A stretch of DNA of 64,000 bases from Ciona intestinalis (Eukaryota > Chordata > Ascidiacea > Phlebobranchia > Cionidae): contig NC_020173.2 of assembly GCF_000224145.3 (NCBI RefSeq), forward strand, positions 4,661,001 through 4,725,000, read 5' to 3'. The notes beneath the pieces are model-generated. The model ran no database searches, was not told the DNA's origin, and was given only the letters and a program-made list of their open reading frames with translations. Position numbers and translations under genes: made by a program. How positions within the stretch are numbered: the stretch's first letter is position 1; each line of letters begins with the position of its first letter. This document shows, piece by piece, positions 13,601 through 25,800 of this stretch.

Positions 13601-16600
13601 TTTTTCATTAATTTGTTACCTTTAATAACCGTTATATATCTTTTCCATACATTTCACTGTCATAAAAGAAATTAAAAAACTACTAATCATGTCAGGTTTT
13701 CAAGCATGTATATATATGAACATACACTAGAAACTGCTACCTTAATATCTGTACTCAATTATATTTGCACCATGGGTGTTTCCAGCTATGGCAACTGCTG
13801 GAAAGGAATCAATTCTTTCCTATATGCAATCTTAAATTAATATGACCCTGTAAAACTCTTCTAAACTCTACTATGTATGACGCAGTTGCTTCTAAAATTG
13901 TCTTATAATTTATCATCATATGAATCATGATGCTACGTATCTTGCGCTCCCGTGCACGGTGAGACTAGGGTCATCTCATCAAAAGTAGACAAGCGTGCTC
14001 CCTACTATTTGCACTGCTGTGTGATTCACCAAGGATGTGACATGCACCTTTTAGATTTGAATGCCTGTAAAGGAAGTTTTGTTTTGGTTACTATGTTTGT
14101 TCCATTACTCCGTAAATGTCAGGCATTATTTATTTCTATTTAAAAAATTAAAAATTGTCATATTTTAGGTCGATGCCGGCCAATCATGATGTCATAATGC
14201 AAGTTCTATGGTCAAGTGTAATGCATGAATCAGCAGAAGTGAGAGAAAGTGCCGCGTCGCTACTCGCTGTGATGACGTCATCAGAGATTGAAACTAGGGT
14301 GTTATCAACTAGAGTTGTTCCAGCACTTATTACCCTTTCTACCGACACTGATGTGTAAGTAATATGTATGAGACATGGGTTGCGTAGTAACGATGTTATA
14401 TTGCTATTTTTATCACCATATTGGTTAAGAATCATTTTTGTATTTTACCATACACTGTATAGTAGGGTAGGGGATGATGGGGCACCTTTAGCACATATTA
14501 TCCAATTATACTCTTAAACATTTAACAATGGTTTATCGAAGTCGTCAGGATAGAGTTTCATAATTCTTTAAATGTTCTTTGTTTACTACCAAATGAGACG
14601 AGGAAGATAGAATGAAAAGATTTCCCATCTTCCCCCACCCTACTATATCTTGTTTTTAAGCATTTTTAGTATGTGGATATAGATATAAGCTTGTCAAACA
14701 GCAAACACTTAATCTGTTTTGCTATTGGTAATTTTCCATATAATAGTATTACACTCTCGAGTGATTCATGATAATGAAATGGCAACTGAGAAGGAGCTTA
14801 AAGAATTCATTTGACTTCATTTGACATATACACTATGAGTTTAAAAACTTTTCAATTATTATTTTATTTTATTATATTGTGTTAAACCATTCATTTAACT
14901 GTATGATCCATTTAAAAAAACACATAAAAATAAACGATAATAATGAAAAACTGTTATTACTTATTTTTTTGTTAAATTACATCTGTTTTAGTTTGTTAGG
15001 AACTAGTTTTAGAACAGTTATAAAACAACGGTATTTCTGAGCTTATATAAATTATGTTCTAAATACTTTTGGTAGTTATCATACACATTCCCAAACCTAT
15101 CTGTGCCTATTTAATCGAACTCTTTCCCTCCCAACATCCAGTAATGTTCGCATCGCCACCATTCATGCTTTCTCATCTATTGTCGAGCTACCATCCGCTC
15201 CTCTCGAACTTATTGAGAGAGTGATTGTTCAGATGACGGAGCTTGTGTCCGCCAACGTGGAGTCCGACCTCGCATCCATGGATGGAACTCTTCTAGGGAT
15301 GCATAAAGTCCGGATGTTGATTGTTTCATCTTCTACAAAAGTCGCAGCCACCGCTCATCCCAAATTTCGGGACGAATGTGAGAAAAATACATTTTGCCCC
15401 AATTTTACCTGATAATTAAAAGCAAACTTTTCTTTTCAGTCATACTTCCTCATCTAGTAGCAATAGCAGCGAGTAACAACCAACACACTGACTCAAGTAA
15501 AAGATCAGAGATTGCTACCTTACTGCTTGAAGCATACACCACTCTCTCATGCTGCTGTATCCTTTATTTGAATTTTACTTTTTTTCCCATGTTTTTATTT
15601 AAAATTGAAATTTTAATGTTTGCTTTCTAAAAATATACTAATTTTTATCAAAGTGTTAAAAAAGTTTTTTTTCTGTGTCTGTTTTTTCTGCATTTTTAGA
15701 AAGTGTTTCACCTTAGCCTGATACACCAGTCATTGCAAGCAACTTATTACAAGGATCCTTCTTACCTGGGTTGAAGTGTTTGCTCACAGACATGGAGGCT
15801 TTGCATAAGGATCGAACTGTAAGTTAACACTTGTGCTTTTAGAATTAAGTATGTTACGTTTTTATGTTTTTTTTCGCATTTTTGTATAACGCAATGGAAA
15901 TAAGTTGCTATTGTAGAAATAATGTAATACCTTGAGTTTTTCAAACTTCTCCAATTGAGCATGTTCTTTACGTTTTTGTTTTTTGCCATTCTTATAATTT
16001 CTTTTTCAAAATTCAGGGTGTTGTTTCTTCACTTATCAGTGAGGTTGAACAGAAGTTGGAAAGAGGAAGCGTAACATCAGATACGAGGTAATTCTGTTGT
16101 GTGTTCATTGCATGCGTGGCATGTGTGAGTGTCACTTCACAGGGTTTCACGTAAAGGTGTTCAATTCCCATTTTCATGCTTCACTTTGTGTCGAATTAAA
16201 AACCTTTTTATTCTATTTTTATAAAAAAAAAACTTTTTGAATTTGAAGGTAAACAAAAATTTTTTATATCCAGATTTTTCAGCCAAAAAAGCATTTAATT
16301 AAGTGGTTTTCATTTTAATATGTTTTAATAATGCCCAAAATTGTAAGAATGTGATTTTGGTAAGTGACTAAAATGCCAATTTTTTAATAAAAGTAATAAA
16401 TCTACAAATACATAAAAAATAAACATTCTGCTTAATATTTTTACCTCTAACCTTACAACAATTTCCTTAATTTGAGAACCACCTATTTAAATGCTTCATA
16501 AAATTAAATTGGAATTTTTGTTAAATGTTATTCACAGATTTTATTTCATGAAAGTTTTTCAGAATATTATATTCACTGCATTGCGAGTTATAAATTGTTG

Positions 16601-17409
16601 TTTGAATCACCTTAATTAACAATGTCTCTTATCTCTGCATGTCGTAATCACTTCTTTGTTACATCACAATATACACAGTGTTGAAGCACTGAAGCGTGAC
16701 CAGTCTTCGAAATCACGACTTTTTCAAAGATTGTTTTAAAAAGTGTAAATGTGACAAGGTAACATGACTAGTTTTCAAACATTTCATTGGCCACAGTGTC
16801 TGTAAGGTTATGGAGATGTTGTTGTTGTGTTTTGTTACATATTGTGGGAACAAACAAAATAAATTATAAAGTTTTGATGGAATTCTAGTAAAGAATAAAA
16901 AAACGGATTATTTAGAAAATGGTTATAGTTTTTTTATCCTTTTTTATATGCTCACAGAACATGGCAGTGAACACAATAATACATAGGAATAGAAGACTAA
17001 AACGTTGCTGCTTTTTAACTGATTCTGCAATTAATTGCACACCCTTAACTAAAACATGCAAATCTTATAAATTAAACAAAAAATCTTAAGCCATTTACTA
17101 ATACTTGTGTGGGGTAGTATGTATGGTTCAATCACATAACTACATTCTTTACTAAAATTGGCTTTTTTAAAACAAATGAAAATTTTTAAGCTCCCTACTA
17201 GTACATTGTGTGATGTAACATATTTAATATTCTCGCACAGCCCACAACTAACACACCGCACTTCGATTGGAAATCCCCTAAGTGGAGCTGTGCACTTAAG
17301 TCAAGCTGTCACTATTGGAGCAGAAGATGCCAGAAAGAAGATTCTAAACACATGGGGTCAGTTAAAAGCAAAAGGCCCTCCCAGCCCTGTGTTTCATTGG
17401 AAAAAATAG
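1687..17409 (+). CDS. RELCH: RELCH: LisH, coiled-coil and HEAT-repeat Rab11-binding protein
   Basis: Orthologue of vertebrate RELCH (KIAA1468), which binds Rab11-GTP and OSBP and promotes cholesterol transfer from recycling endosomes to the trans-Golgi. Coding exons: 1687-1930, 2537-2626, 2985-3056, 3323-3519, 4305-4463, 4668-4783, 5007-5213, 5723-5801, 6149-6357, 7426-7588, 8032-8172, 8511-8681, 9109-9229, 9431-9575, 9793-9916, 10352-10441, 10698-10804, 14169-14354, 15142-15377, 15440-15556, 15730-15818, 16017-16087, 17241-17409. All phases agree, giving 1100 aa (human about 1216). A LisH-like helix pair lies near residues 27-55 and a second, canonical one near 168-201 (LELRAINHLVNEYLL). A coiled coil occupies about 255-295, and HEAT repeats run from about 389 to 1035, starting with CLPHIVPTVLLAKR. 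Intron 17 (10805-14168) hosts a complete antisense LRR gene. An AATAAA near 18042 could end the transcript. Confidence 0.93.
6003..6093 (+). repeat. decayed hAT-type MITE in a RELCH intron
   Basis: The right end CCCCCTTGGCTGCACCACT matches, with one change, the terminal repeat of the intact small element at 22365-22474. The interior also keeps an A/T run followed by GGGGTGGTCGCGACCACC. The left end is not recognisable, so this is a degraded copy. Confidence 0.5.
7250..7375 (+). repeat. repeat family B copy (SINE/MITE-like), diverged
   Basis: Matches the family B core: a block reading ATAAAATAGAACACCCGT, then TTATAATGACTATTGTTT, then GCCACGCCAGGATAAAGC. It lies in the RELCH intron just upstream of the exon at 7426. 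I do not recognise a named family. A second weak copy is at about 8930-9025. Confidence 0.6.
11303..13491 (-). CDS. single-pass LRR membrane protein, nested antisense in RELCH intron 17
   Basis: Two exons, 13304-13491 and 11303-12953 on the minus strand, joined in frame by a GTAAGT donor and a TTGCAG acceptor, give 612 aa. Residues 1-20 form a signal peptide (VKFLIAASVVLNIVVA). An LRR N-cap follows with C-x3-C-x-C spacing, then about ten leucine-rich repeats (LxxLxLxxNxI pattern), then a C-cap starting at NLWNCSCTSW. A strongly hydrophobic span at about 383-406 (ILILIGGIAGVVVTIMIAAA) precedes basic residues, and a cytoplasmic tail of about 205 aa has many tyrosines, including YEIP and YIDL. 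The layout is that of cell-surface LRR receptors or adhesion molecules, and no TIR, kinase or Ig domain is present. The ligand is unknown. A splice-acceptor-like ATACAG lies 10 bases before the ATG. It is wholly contained in one intron of a gene on the other strand. Confidence 0.87.
14457..14646 (+). repeat. MITE family A copy in RELCH intron
   Basis: About 190 bases from TATAGTAGGGTAGGGGATGA to TTCCCCCACCCTACTATA. The two ends are inverted copies. The interior has the shared block with TTCTTTAAATGTTCTTTG and TACTACCAAATGAGACGAGG. The TA dinucleotides at both edges suit a TA-type target duplication, but I cannot prove it without an empty site. Confidence 0.8.
16679..16739 (+). CDS. RELCH: possible alternative terminal exon of RELCH
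   Basis: After exon 22 (ending 16087 in phase 2) an acceptor ATACACAG at 16671-16678 opens a frame in the required phase. It encodes 20 residues, SVEALKRDQSSKSRLFQRLF, then TAA. AATAAA follows about 120 bases later (near 16858). The short basic tail resembles the end of vertebrate RELCH (a final NVFQRKK-type tail) in length and character. The downstream exon at 17241-17409 fits equally well by phase, so the two would be alternative C-termini. This is inferred from phase, stop and poly(A) signal only. Confidence 0.45.
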
Positions 17410-18741
17410 AGCAGTATTGGAAAATTTTCTAAGTTCCTACTTTATTACCTTGCGCAGTTGTTGAACTAGACGATTTTTTATCCAATTCAAGTGTAACGTG
17501 TTTTTGATGGCTTTTTTTATAATAATCTATTCTCACTGGTGGTCTTGATGACTGTTGTTGTGATATTACGGTACATTATCATGTTTATCATTATATTTAC
17601 ACTAATTCTCACTATATAGCAGTGTGTGTGTTTGTAAGTTCATTTACCAAATATTTACCAATATGAGTTGTTGTTGTTCCAATTAGTTTTGTGTTCACCC
17701 AGCTGCTGTAGTAATTATACGCTTGGATATATTTTCCTATATTTTATGTAGGCTGTTGTAAAATTGTGAAAAAATGTCATTCCTATTTTGAGCAAATGCA
17801 ACTGTGTAATCTCGCTGCATTAATTTATTATACTGTGAATCAATGTTCATAATGCCGTCTTATTATCATCTCACTTTGTACTTTACTGTCTCTATATATT
17901 GTCTGATGACTTGTGAAAGATGTTTTTGATGTTAGTTGCACATTTAAATTCGGGTTTCTGATTTTTTTTGTTTCAGGTTACGACATCATCACTTTTTCCT
18001 GCAATCATTTTCCCGTACTAACATGTGCAGCGTACTTATAATAAAATATAACAACAAGTCATTAAACAAAGTTGGGTTTATTTTCAGTTTTAACATAGAT
18101 TGATTTCGAATATTGCTCCAACCCAGTGGTCGCTAATGGGTTGTCCGAAATATCAGCCATACATGAACAAATGAAAAAATCATACTCAAAGTGACATACA
18201 GCGTAGCTTGTAAGCTGACACGAGGTGTATGAACACCCATGCTATAACGACTGTGATTTTCCGGCCACGCGAGTATAAAGCGAGTTACATTTATTCATTT
18301 ACACCGAAATTAAATATTTTAGCCTTTGGTAGTTGTATTCACGCTCGTTATGTAATGCTAAGTTGTACGGTTTATGCCTATGGCGTACACAAAAACACTG
18401 GTAGTTATGACACAAGTAGAAATTTGTATGTCCATGTGCTTCCTCTTTGTTTGGGAATGAATCATGGAGTGAAATCAATGTTAAAAATAAGGTAATATTC
18501 TAAAATGCAGCAAAAGTGAGAAAAATGTCCGTACGGGTGCAGCACAGAGCAGCCGGCGGGGAAATTAGATACGCTAGCGCATGTAAACAAATGCTTTGGT
18601 GCCTTCTGCGAGTTCACAATTTCTAACATCGTTCGTATTACTTGCAGTTCATGATAGTCACATTCGTTAGGTAACCTACCTAGTGTATAAAAGTATAATT
18701 TGTATAAAGGTTAAATTTTGATAGTTAACACGTAGTTTAAA
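17410..18741. other. RELCH 3' region and spacer to the ABCG gene
   Basis: Probably RELCH 3' UTR up to an AATAAA near 18042, then repeat family B (18113-18300), then about 440 bases leading to the first ABCG start codon. The open frame at 18229-18495 begins inside the repeat and has no family resemblance. No RNA gene is seen. Confidence 0.5.
18113..18300 (+). repeat. repeat family B copy, near full length
   Basis: Starts with CCAACCCAGTGGTCGCTAAT, passes through a GTAAGCTGACACGAGGTGTA block and ends with TTTCCGGCCACGCGAGTATA followed by AAGCGAGTTACATTTATTCA. Similar 180-225 base units recur about fifteen times in this window in both orientations. No clear tRNA A/B boxes are visible, so SINE versus MITE origin is unresolved. 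Confidence 0.75.
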
Positions 18742-19880
18742 ATGGGAGGAAAGGTAAACGACAAAGAAGACGTTCAGATCGAAGTCGAAAAAGCGTCGAA
18801 CTCGTTACTTCGTCATAAAAATGGTAACATTCATATACTACATACTAACTTGGGCGTTTAACGAAAATACTGTAATATTTCAGAGAGGACGACACGGACG
18901 CCAGGCGATGTGTTTGCAGCTGGGACTGACTCTCAAAAGCCATCGCTTTTAAAGTGATTTTGCAATTTTAAAACTATGCATGTTATTTACAACAAATTCT
19001 TGTATTAACGTTAAAGAACTGCTGTGTAAAATATTAACACTTGTAAAATAATAATGCTACTGCAACAACATAATAATATTCTGAACACGATAATAGCCTA
19101 ATAGTGCAACATAATTGAAAAGAATTAACATTAATATTAATGGCTCATTTGTCAGATAGGTGTAGCGACCACGCTTATTTTTTTTTAACTAAATGTAAAT
19201 ATGTTTTTATCCGTAAGCGAGTTTTAACAATTGTTGTTTTGTCGCTATATCCTGTCTTTTAGTTTAAAACATTTCTAAATCTTCGCTACCGTAATCGAAG
19301 AGACAAACAAAGTTATTATTATCATTATTATTAATACACTTTTTGTTGTAGGTGCATACCCGAAGATCTACAGGCGAAATTATCATTTCAAGACGTTCAT
19401 TTTGTGGTTGGAGGTACAAAAGCTGCAATTTTTAACTTAGTTCGTGATTGTGCATATGACATATGTTGTATACAAAACAAATAAGTGATATTGATATGTT
19501 TATTGTTTACATTTGCAAATGATGTATATGACTGTATGATGTGTAAAATTCATTTTTAACAGTAAGGTATTAGGTCTTTTATGTCGAATCTATTTGACAA
19601 TTCTAGAGTTATAATATAATGTCATTGACTCAGTCTACAACTAAATATATTAGTTTGACAAAAACATATAAAACACCTTGTAAAGTTTATAAGTATTAAT
19701 GGTTTTATTGCCAATAATAAAAGCACTAGGTTTTACTTATTTATATTTTTATGACGCCTTCTTTAGCAACTGTTGTTTTGAAATAACAGAGAGTGAAAAT
19801 AAGGACAAAAGTTCAAAAGGTGCACGATGCCCATGTTTTGCAAATACTCAGAAATATCAACAAGTCCTACAAGCTGTAAG
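18742..19880 (+). CDS. alternative 5' module A of ABCG paralogue 1
   Basis: Four small exons (18742-18823, 18884-18953, 19352-19413, 19790-19880) join in frame into 101 residues plus two bases. The phase 2 end fits exactly the shared Walker A exon at 22043. The part [12 protein letters not shown] aligns with LSFHD-type strands that open the ABCG2 NBD, and [13 protein letters not shown] residues lead into SGIMKPGLN. The donor after the second exon is GTGATT, weak but required by frame; without splicing the frame stops at once (TGA at 18955-18957). ATG at 18742 lies 10 bases after an ACACGTAG acceptor-like site. No other Walker A exon lies between this module and module B, so it must use the common core or be a remnant of a lost duplicate. 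Confidence 0.65.
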
Positions 19881-22800
19881 GTAGCGCGTTGACTAATATA
19901 GTGTATAATGTGTCTGCAGTCTGCTTTCAGAGTTATCTGAGTTTTTTTCTACACTAATTATAAAACCTAATTATATATAATATTATTATGTACTGCCTTT
20001 TTATATAATGGCCTTATACTTTTTTATTTTTGACTTTTATTTATGTTTAATTCTTTTTATATGCATTTTTAATGAATCTAAAATATTTAACAATGGTAGT
20101 AAGAAAAAGTTGGTTTAGATTAAATTTATGTGTTGTCTGAATATTTTTATATGGGAAAGGTCAAACATGTTTTGACCTATATGCTCCTGGTATTTGAGTT
20201 ATGTAACTTTATAATGAGTCAGCAGCTTTTTGACATGGCTTGGTTCAAAATTTGAGTGCTGCAATTAAAATGGGCCGCCTTATATTTATTACTTAAATGC
20301 AGAAAATGATCGTTTTGCTATCTTTTCAAACACTGATTTCAGCTTGTAGTTAGTTCGCAGTAATTGTATAATATATTATCAGTTGTCTAGCAGATAGCCT
20401 ATGCTGTTCAACATGTTAAATTTTAGATGTTGGCTTAAAATATTTTAGTAGCATATATATATATATGATGTTTAAATCGTAACTTTGTTATGAATACGTA
20501 TAAATATATTTTCCTGTGTGGCAGTTTTTTAACACGACTTTTAGTTCATGCATCATGTGTTTGCTGAAGGTTAACTAAGTGTATATATCCACTCTCCATG
20601 GTATCTTATTACATTACGTTACGTAACTCATCTTTGGGTCAGAGGTAACTGTTATGTAACAAGCGTGTTTGCTCATTGTACCATGCTGTATTATTCTAAG
20701 AAAGCCATAATGACAAGGCTTATGTTGCGTAACTAGTCAAATATTAACTGAGTAATTGTTCACACAGGATTTTTGTTTAAATGTCGTCAAATGACTCAAA
20801 GCAAAGGGCATTGACACCAGTTAGTTTAGCTAAACTGAGGCCATTTATAACTTAGGTAAGCTTATGCAGTCAGTTAATTTAAAGAAAAAGTCTGAGAATT
20901 GTAGAACATATTCTCTATTACATATTTAATTCTCTCGGTTACACATGAGGTATTAAATAAGTTAAAATTCATGTTTAAACTACCACTTATAGTATACAGT
21001 CAACTCAACTTCTAAATGAAGCTCAATCGTATTTGTTCTGTAGATTTTTTCCTATTATTCTTTCCAATTCTCTGTAAATTAAACTGTATATATATTTGGA
21101 ATTGTGAGCTTTGAAAAAAAACTGTGCAACACTGGATGCCAACATGCATAAAGGTAATGAAGTAATACCGATGAAAGAAAAGAATGGAACAAGTTTTTCT
21201 GACCCGATTTCTACCGTTTCATTACCAATGGATAATGGAAGTGGTTCCGATACAAAAAGAACAGTGATGTCTTTTCACGACGTTCAGTACAATGTGAATT
21301 TACGAACCGGTATCACTGGGAAATGCAAGAAATCAAAGGAAAAGAGAGTCTTGTCCAATGTCAGGTACAAACAAATGAATGCAGGATTCTTTTTTCTTCT
21401 CTTTTAATTGCTGTTACTGACACCTATTAATTCACCAAGGCTACTTTATGGGACATTGATTCTTGGTCCCGAATTGGGCGTATTTTAAAATTACCCATAG
21501 CAACATTTTTCAGCATGATTTCTTTCTCTTTTTGAATAATTCAAATCCTTTTCTTTTACTTAGTTAACTGTTTGTACATAAATTGTTTGTTCTCTTTTTT
21601 TCGTAATTCAATAGACTTAGTTTCATTTCTTTTTTAACAGATTTTTAAATCTAATGCATCTGTTTGATTTTCATTACTTTCGTAATTCTTCTTTTTTTAA
21701 TTAATTCCATTTCAATTTGCATTGCATGATTTTATGTAAAGTTAATATATAACAATTTTAGGCTTGCCTTTTTGTAGAAGTTTATTCTAATTTTCTCTAA
21801 TATGATTTTTTAGAATTTAATCTATTAATTTAAATGCATGCAACTGGTGTTTTCGTTTATTGTTTTGCAATTTAACCTGTGTGCAATTAAATTAAAGTTG
21901 TTTTGTTGTATTATTAAATCTAACAAACATATAATTTTTTTAGTTTTATAAACACGCATAATAAAAGGTTAATTTTTTTAACTCTGAACTTTTTTAACTA
22001 TAAGTTTCTCTAGTAACAGTTATGTATAACTTTTATTTACAGTGGAATCATGAAGCCGGGTTTGAATGCAATCATGGGACCAACTGGAAGCGGGAAATCC
22101 TCGTTAGTTAAATTTTTGTTTATCATACATTTTTTTTCTCCTATGGTAATTGGTATTTTGTTTGACACATTTTTGTAAAGGTAATGTATTGTAGCAGACT
22201 GGCAGGTCATTCACAGAAGTCAAACCTTTTAAATTTAATAAATAGTTAAAAAATAATTCTATGAAACAAATCTAGTTTATTGGTTGAAATGATTCCTAAT
22301 TAATGTAGTGTAGAAAATACTTGGATCGGTCAGCCTTTCCTGGTCTTCCAGGTATGGCCATGTCAAGTGGCGCAGCCAGAAAAAAATAAGGGGGTGGTTT
22401 TAATCAAAAAAATTTTTTTTTGGTTTAAAAGGGGGGGGGTCACGACCCCCGAAACCCCCTTGGCTGCGCCACTGGCCATGTCTTATTTGTATGAACCATT
22501 ATTCTGCCCCCTTTTAAGGTTAAATGAATGGTTTCATTTTAAAATTCAGTTATCCTTAACTTGAAATAAACATTATTTTATTTCCAGCTTACTTGACATT
22601 TTGGCTGGTCGAAAAGATCCAGTTGGTTTGTCCGGGAATATTCTCATCAATAATCGACCATTGCCGTCAAATTTTAAGAGAATTAGTGGATATGTTGTTC
22701 AGGTAAAATAGCACAAGCTCTAATAAATATTTTCGTATTGTAATTTTGCAGAGTGGAAAGTGTGCAGATATAAAACATTATAATTGTTCTGAAAACTATA

Positions 22801-25800
22801 GCATTTTTACTTTTTTTGTTCAGTAAAACATCAAGCTATCCACCATGTTTTTATGTGATAGCATATTATTTCATTTCAATATTTGTTTTATTTTATAAAA
22901 TTATATTCTATTGATTTTTGTTTTTAAATTTCCACACTTGAAACAGCAAGACATCGTGATTGGAACGCTCACTGTGCGAGAAAATCTTTGGTTTTCAGCA
23001 AATCTTCGATTGCCGAGGTCGGTCTCGCAGAAAGACAAAAAGAAACGAATTGAGGAGATTTTATATGACCTCGGACTCACAATGTGTGCGGATACCAAGG
23101 TTTGACATTTCTCTTCATTATAATAGGGCAGTTTACACTTTTTTACCCATTTGTAGCGAAAAAATACTTTATTTTGGACCGGTGACCAAAAACAAGTTCA
23201 GTAAGCCCTATTCAGGTGTTGTTGCAGTAAAAACTATTTTTAATTTATGCTTTTTTTAATGTTCTGTGAAATTATATTTAGTTTTGAAAATTGGGTCACT
23301 AAATTAACATTGTTAAACAATAGAGTTTTAGACAGATTGTGTTGACATTACTTCATTAGGATATGTGATGTAACAGTTGCACAGTTACAGTTATGTAACC
23401 ATTTGACCTGACCTAGCAACGCACCATTAGAACATTGGTACAACAAAACCAGTTACCTTATATATCTTAAACAAAGCCACGAGTTACTTAAATATTACAC
23501 TTGAACACTCACAAACTTTCTGTAAATTAAACTTTCGATAAGACCATATACACTGAGAAAATATTAACTTATATTTTATTCTCTTGTTTAAATAATGTTG
23601 AAACAAAGTTCACGCTGTCATAGAAACTTTTGTTAATATTTAACTAATGTAGTGTAAGACTTACAGAACATATTGTGTTTATTTTATTTTCATTTTATTA
23701 TTTTTGTTTAAAAAGTTTAGACAGTTTAATAGCCCACTTTATAAACTTTTTATACTTTTTAAACAATGTGAAAATAAAATTAAAAATAAATGTTAGTTTA
23801 TAGCCTATAGTAGAAATATTTTATATTCAAAATCCATTGTATTTGTTAAAATGTTTCAGAAGACTGATTGAATTAGAAAATAAAACTAATAGTGATTTAG
23901 GCCAAATATATATATATATGTGATTTGTGAACCGAATATCTGCTTTTAAACCACCAAATTATCACTATGTCTTTAATGATAAAGTTTTGTCTTCAGATCG
24001 GGAATGAGATGATCCGAGGAGTATCGGGAGGAGAGAAGAAGAGAGCATCGATTGGGATGGAGCTCATCACTGCTCCAACTGTTCTCTTCCTGGATGAACC
24101 AACCACAGGGTTGGATGCTTCCACTGCTAATGCCGTCATGTTTCTACTGAAAAGGTTATTATCTCGTTTTTGTTTTTATTTAAATATGCAAAAGTTTCTG
24201 GGTCTTCAAACTTTTTTGTTATAAATATACAGCCGTCTTGAGAGAGTAACATTATTGCTAACAATATCTAGTAGACTATATCAAAAATTATGATGAGCTT
24301 AATTTGGCCTATGGGTCATATTCTGTAATAGTATAGTATGATGGGGTAAGACGGGACACTTTTACCACATAATATCCAAATAACTTGATTGTGTTTTAAA
24401 CAATTACCAACAGTTAACGAAAGTCGCGAGGACAAGAATTTACAATTCCTGGAATGTTCTTTGTTCACTACTAAATGGGACGAGAAAATAGAGTAAAAAG
24501 GTGTCCCATCTTTCCCCACCCCACTATAAATTATATATTTCCCTTTATATGCTGCTCATTCATTTTCTTGAGGTGTAAATTCAATACAATTTATAGCCTA
24601 TATATTGTTGTGTGCTTAGTATAATCTCCTATTGCCAAAGGCTACACATGGCATGAGTGAAACCAATAACATTATTTATATTTGTGTAGACTTGGAAACA
24701 AAGGCCGAACCATCATTCTGTCAATCCACCAACCAAGATATAGTATATTTCGACAGTTTGATACTTTGACGCTCTTATCACTTGGCAGACTTATATATCA
24801 TGGGCCTAATGATAAAGTACTTCCACATTTTGATGCACTTGGTATGTCTAAATATGTTCTTATATATGTAAATATTGGTAAATCAATAATTTATATTTAG
24901 AAATGTTTTTTTGCTGGTATTTGTTTGCATTGGCTTTCGGGGAATTTTATATTTGTAAAGAAAAATATATAACCTACTGAAGATATGAATGTGTTGTATA
25001 CTATTGTATACAGTAGTAGTGAAGTAAAATCTATACATTTTGTATCACAGTACCGCTGAATTTTGTTAAGACTTTAATTTAACTCCTGATAGCAATATTT
25101 GACATTTTAGTAACCACAACGTTACAATAAAAGCAACCAAAACCATTCATTATTTTCTTTCCAAACCATAATTTATCAAAAAGTGCAAATTTTCTCCAAT
25201 TTACAAAATGTAATCACTTATCGCGCAAACTAACAACATTCTGGCAGGTTACCATTGTGANNNNNNNNNNNNNNNNNNNNNNNNNNNNNNNNNNNNNNNN
25301 NNNNNNNNNNATGATAAAGTTTGGTTTCTAGATCGAAAACGAGATGATCCGAAGAGTATCGGGAGGAGAGAAGAAGAGAGCATCGATTGGGATGGAGCTC
25401 ATCACTGCTCCAACTGTTCTCTTCCTAGATGAACCAACCACAGGGTTGGATGCTTCCACTGCTAATGCCGTCATGTTTCTACTGAAAAGGTTATTATCTC
25501 GTTTTTATTTTTATTTAAATATGCAAAAGTTTCTGGATCTTCAAACTTATTTTTTATAAATATACAGCGGTCTTGAGAGATTAACATTATTGCTAACAAT
25601 ATCTAGTAGACTATATCAAAAATTATGATGAGCTTAATTTGGCCTATGGGTCATATTCTGTAAGAGTATAGTATGATGGGGTAAGACGGGACACTTTTAC
25701 CACATAATATCCAATCGTGTTGTAAACAATTAACAACGGGTGATGAAAGTCGCGAGGACAAGAATTTACAATTCCTGGAATGTTCTTTGTTCACTACTAA

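Noticed and set aside
14270..14283. TGACGTCA palindrome as a regulatory CRE
   Set aside because: It lies inside the RELCH coding exon (codons for VMTSSE), so it is explained by protein sequence and probably chance.
18113..18300. Repeat family B as a tRNA gene or clear tRNA-derived SINE
   Set aside because: I could not find convincing A and B box promoter elements or a cloverleaf, so the origin is left open.
18229..18495. 88-residue frame between RELCH and the ABCG gene
   Set aside because: Begins within repeat family B and shows no conserved protein features.
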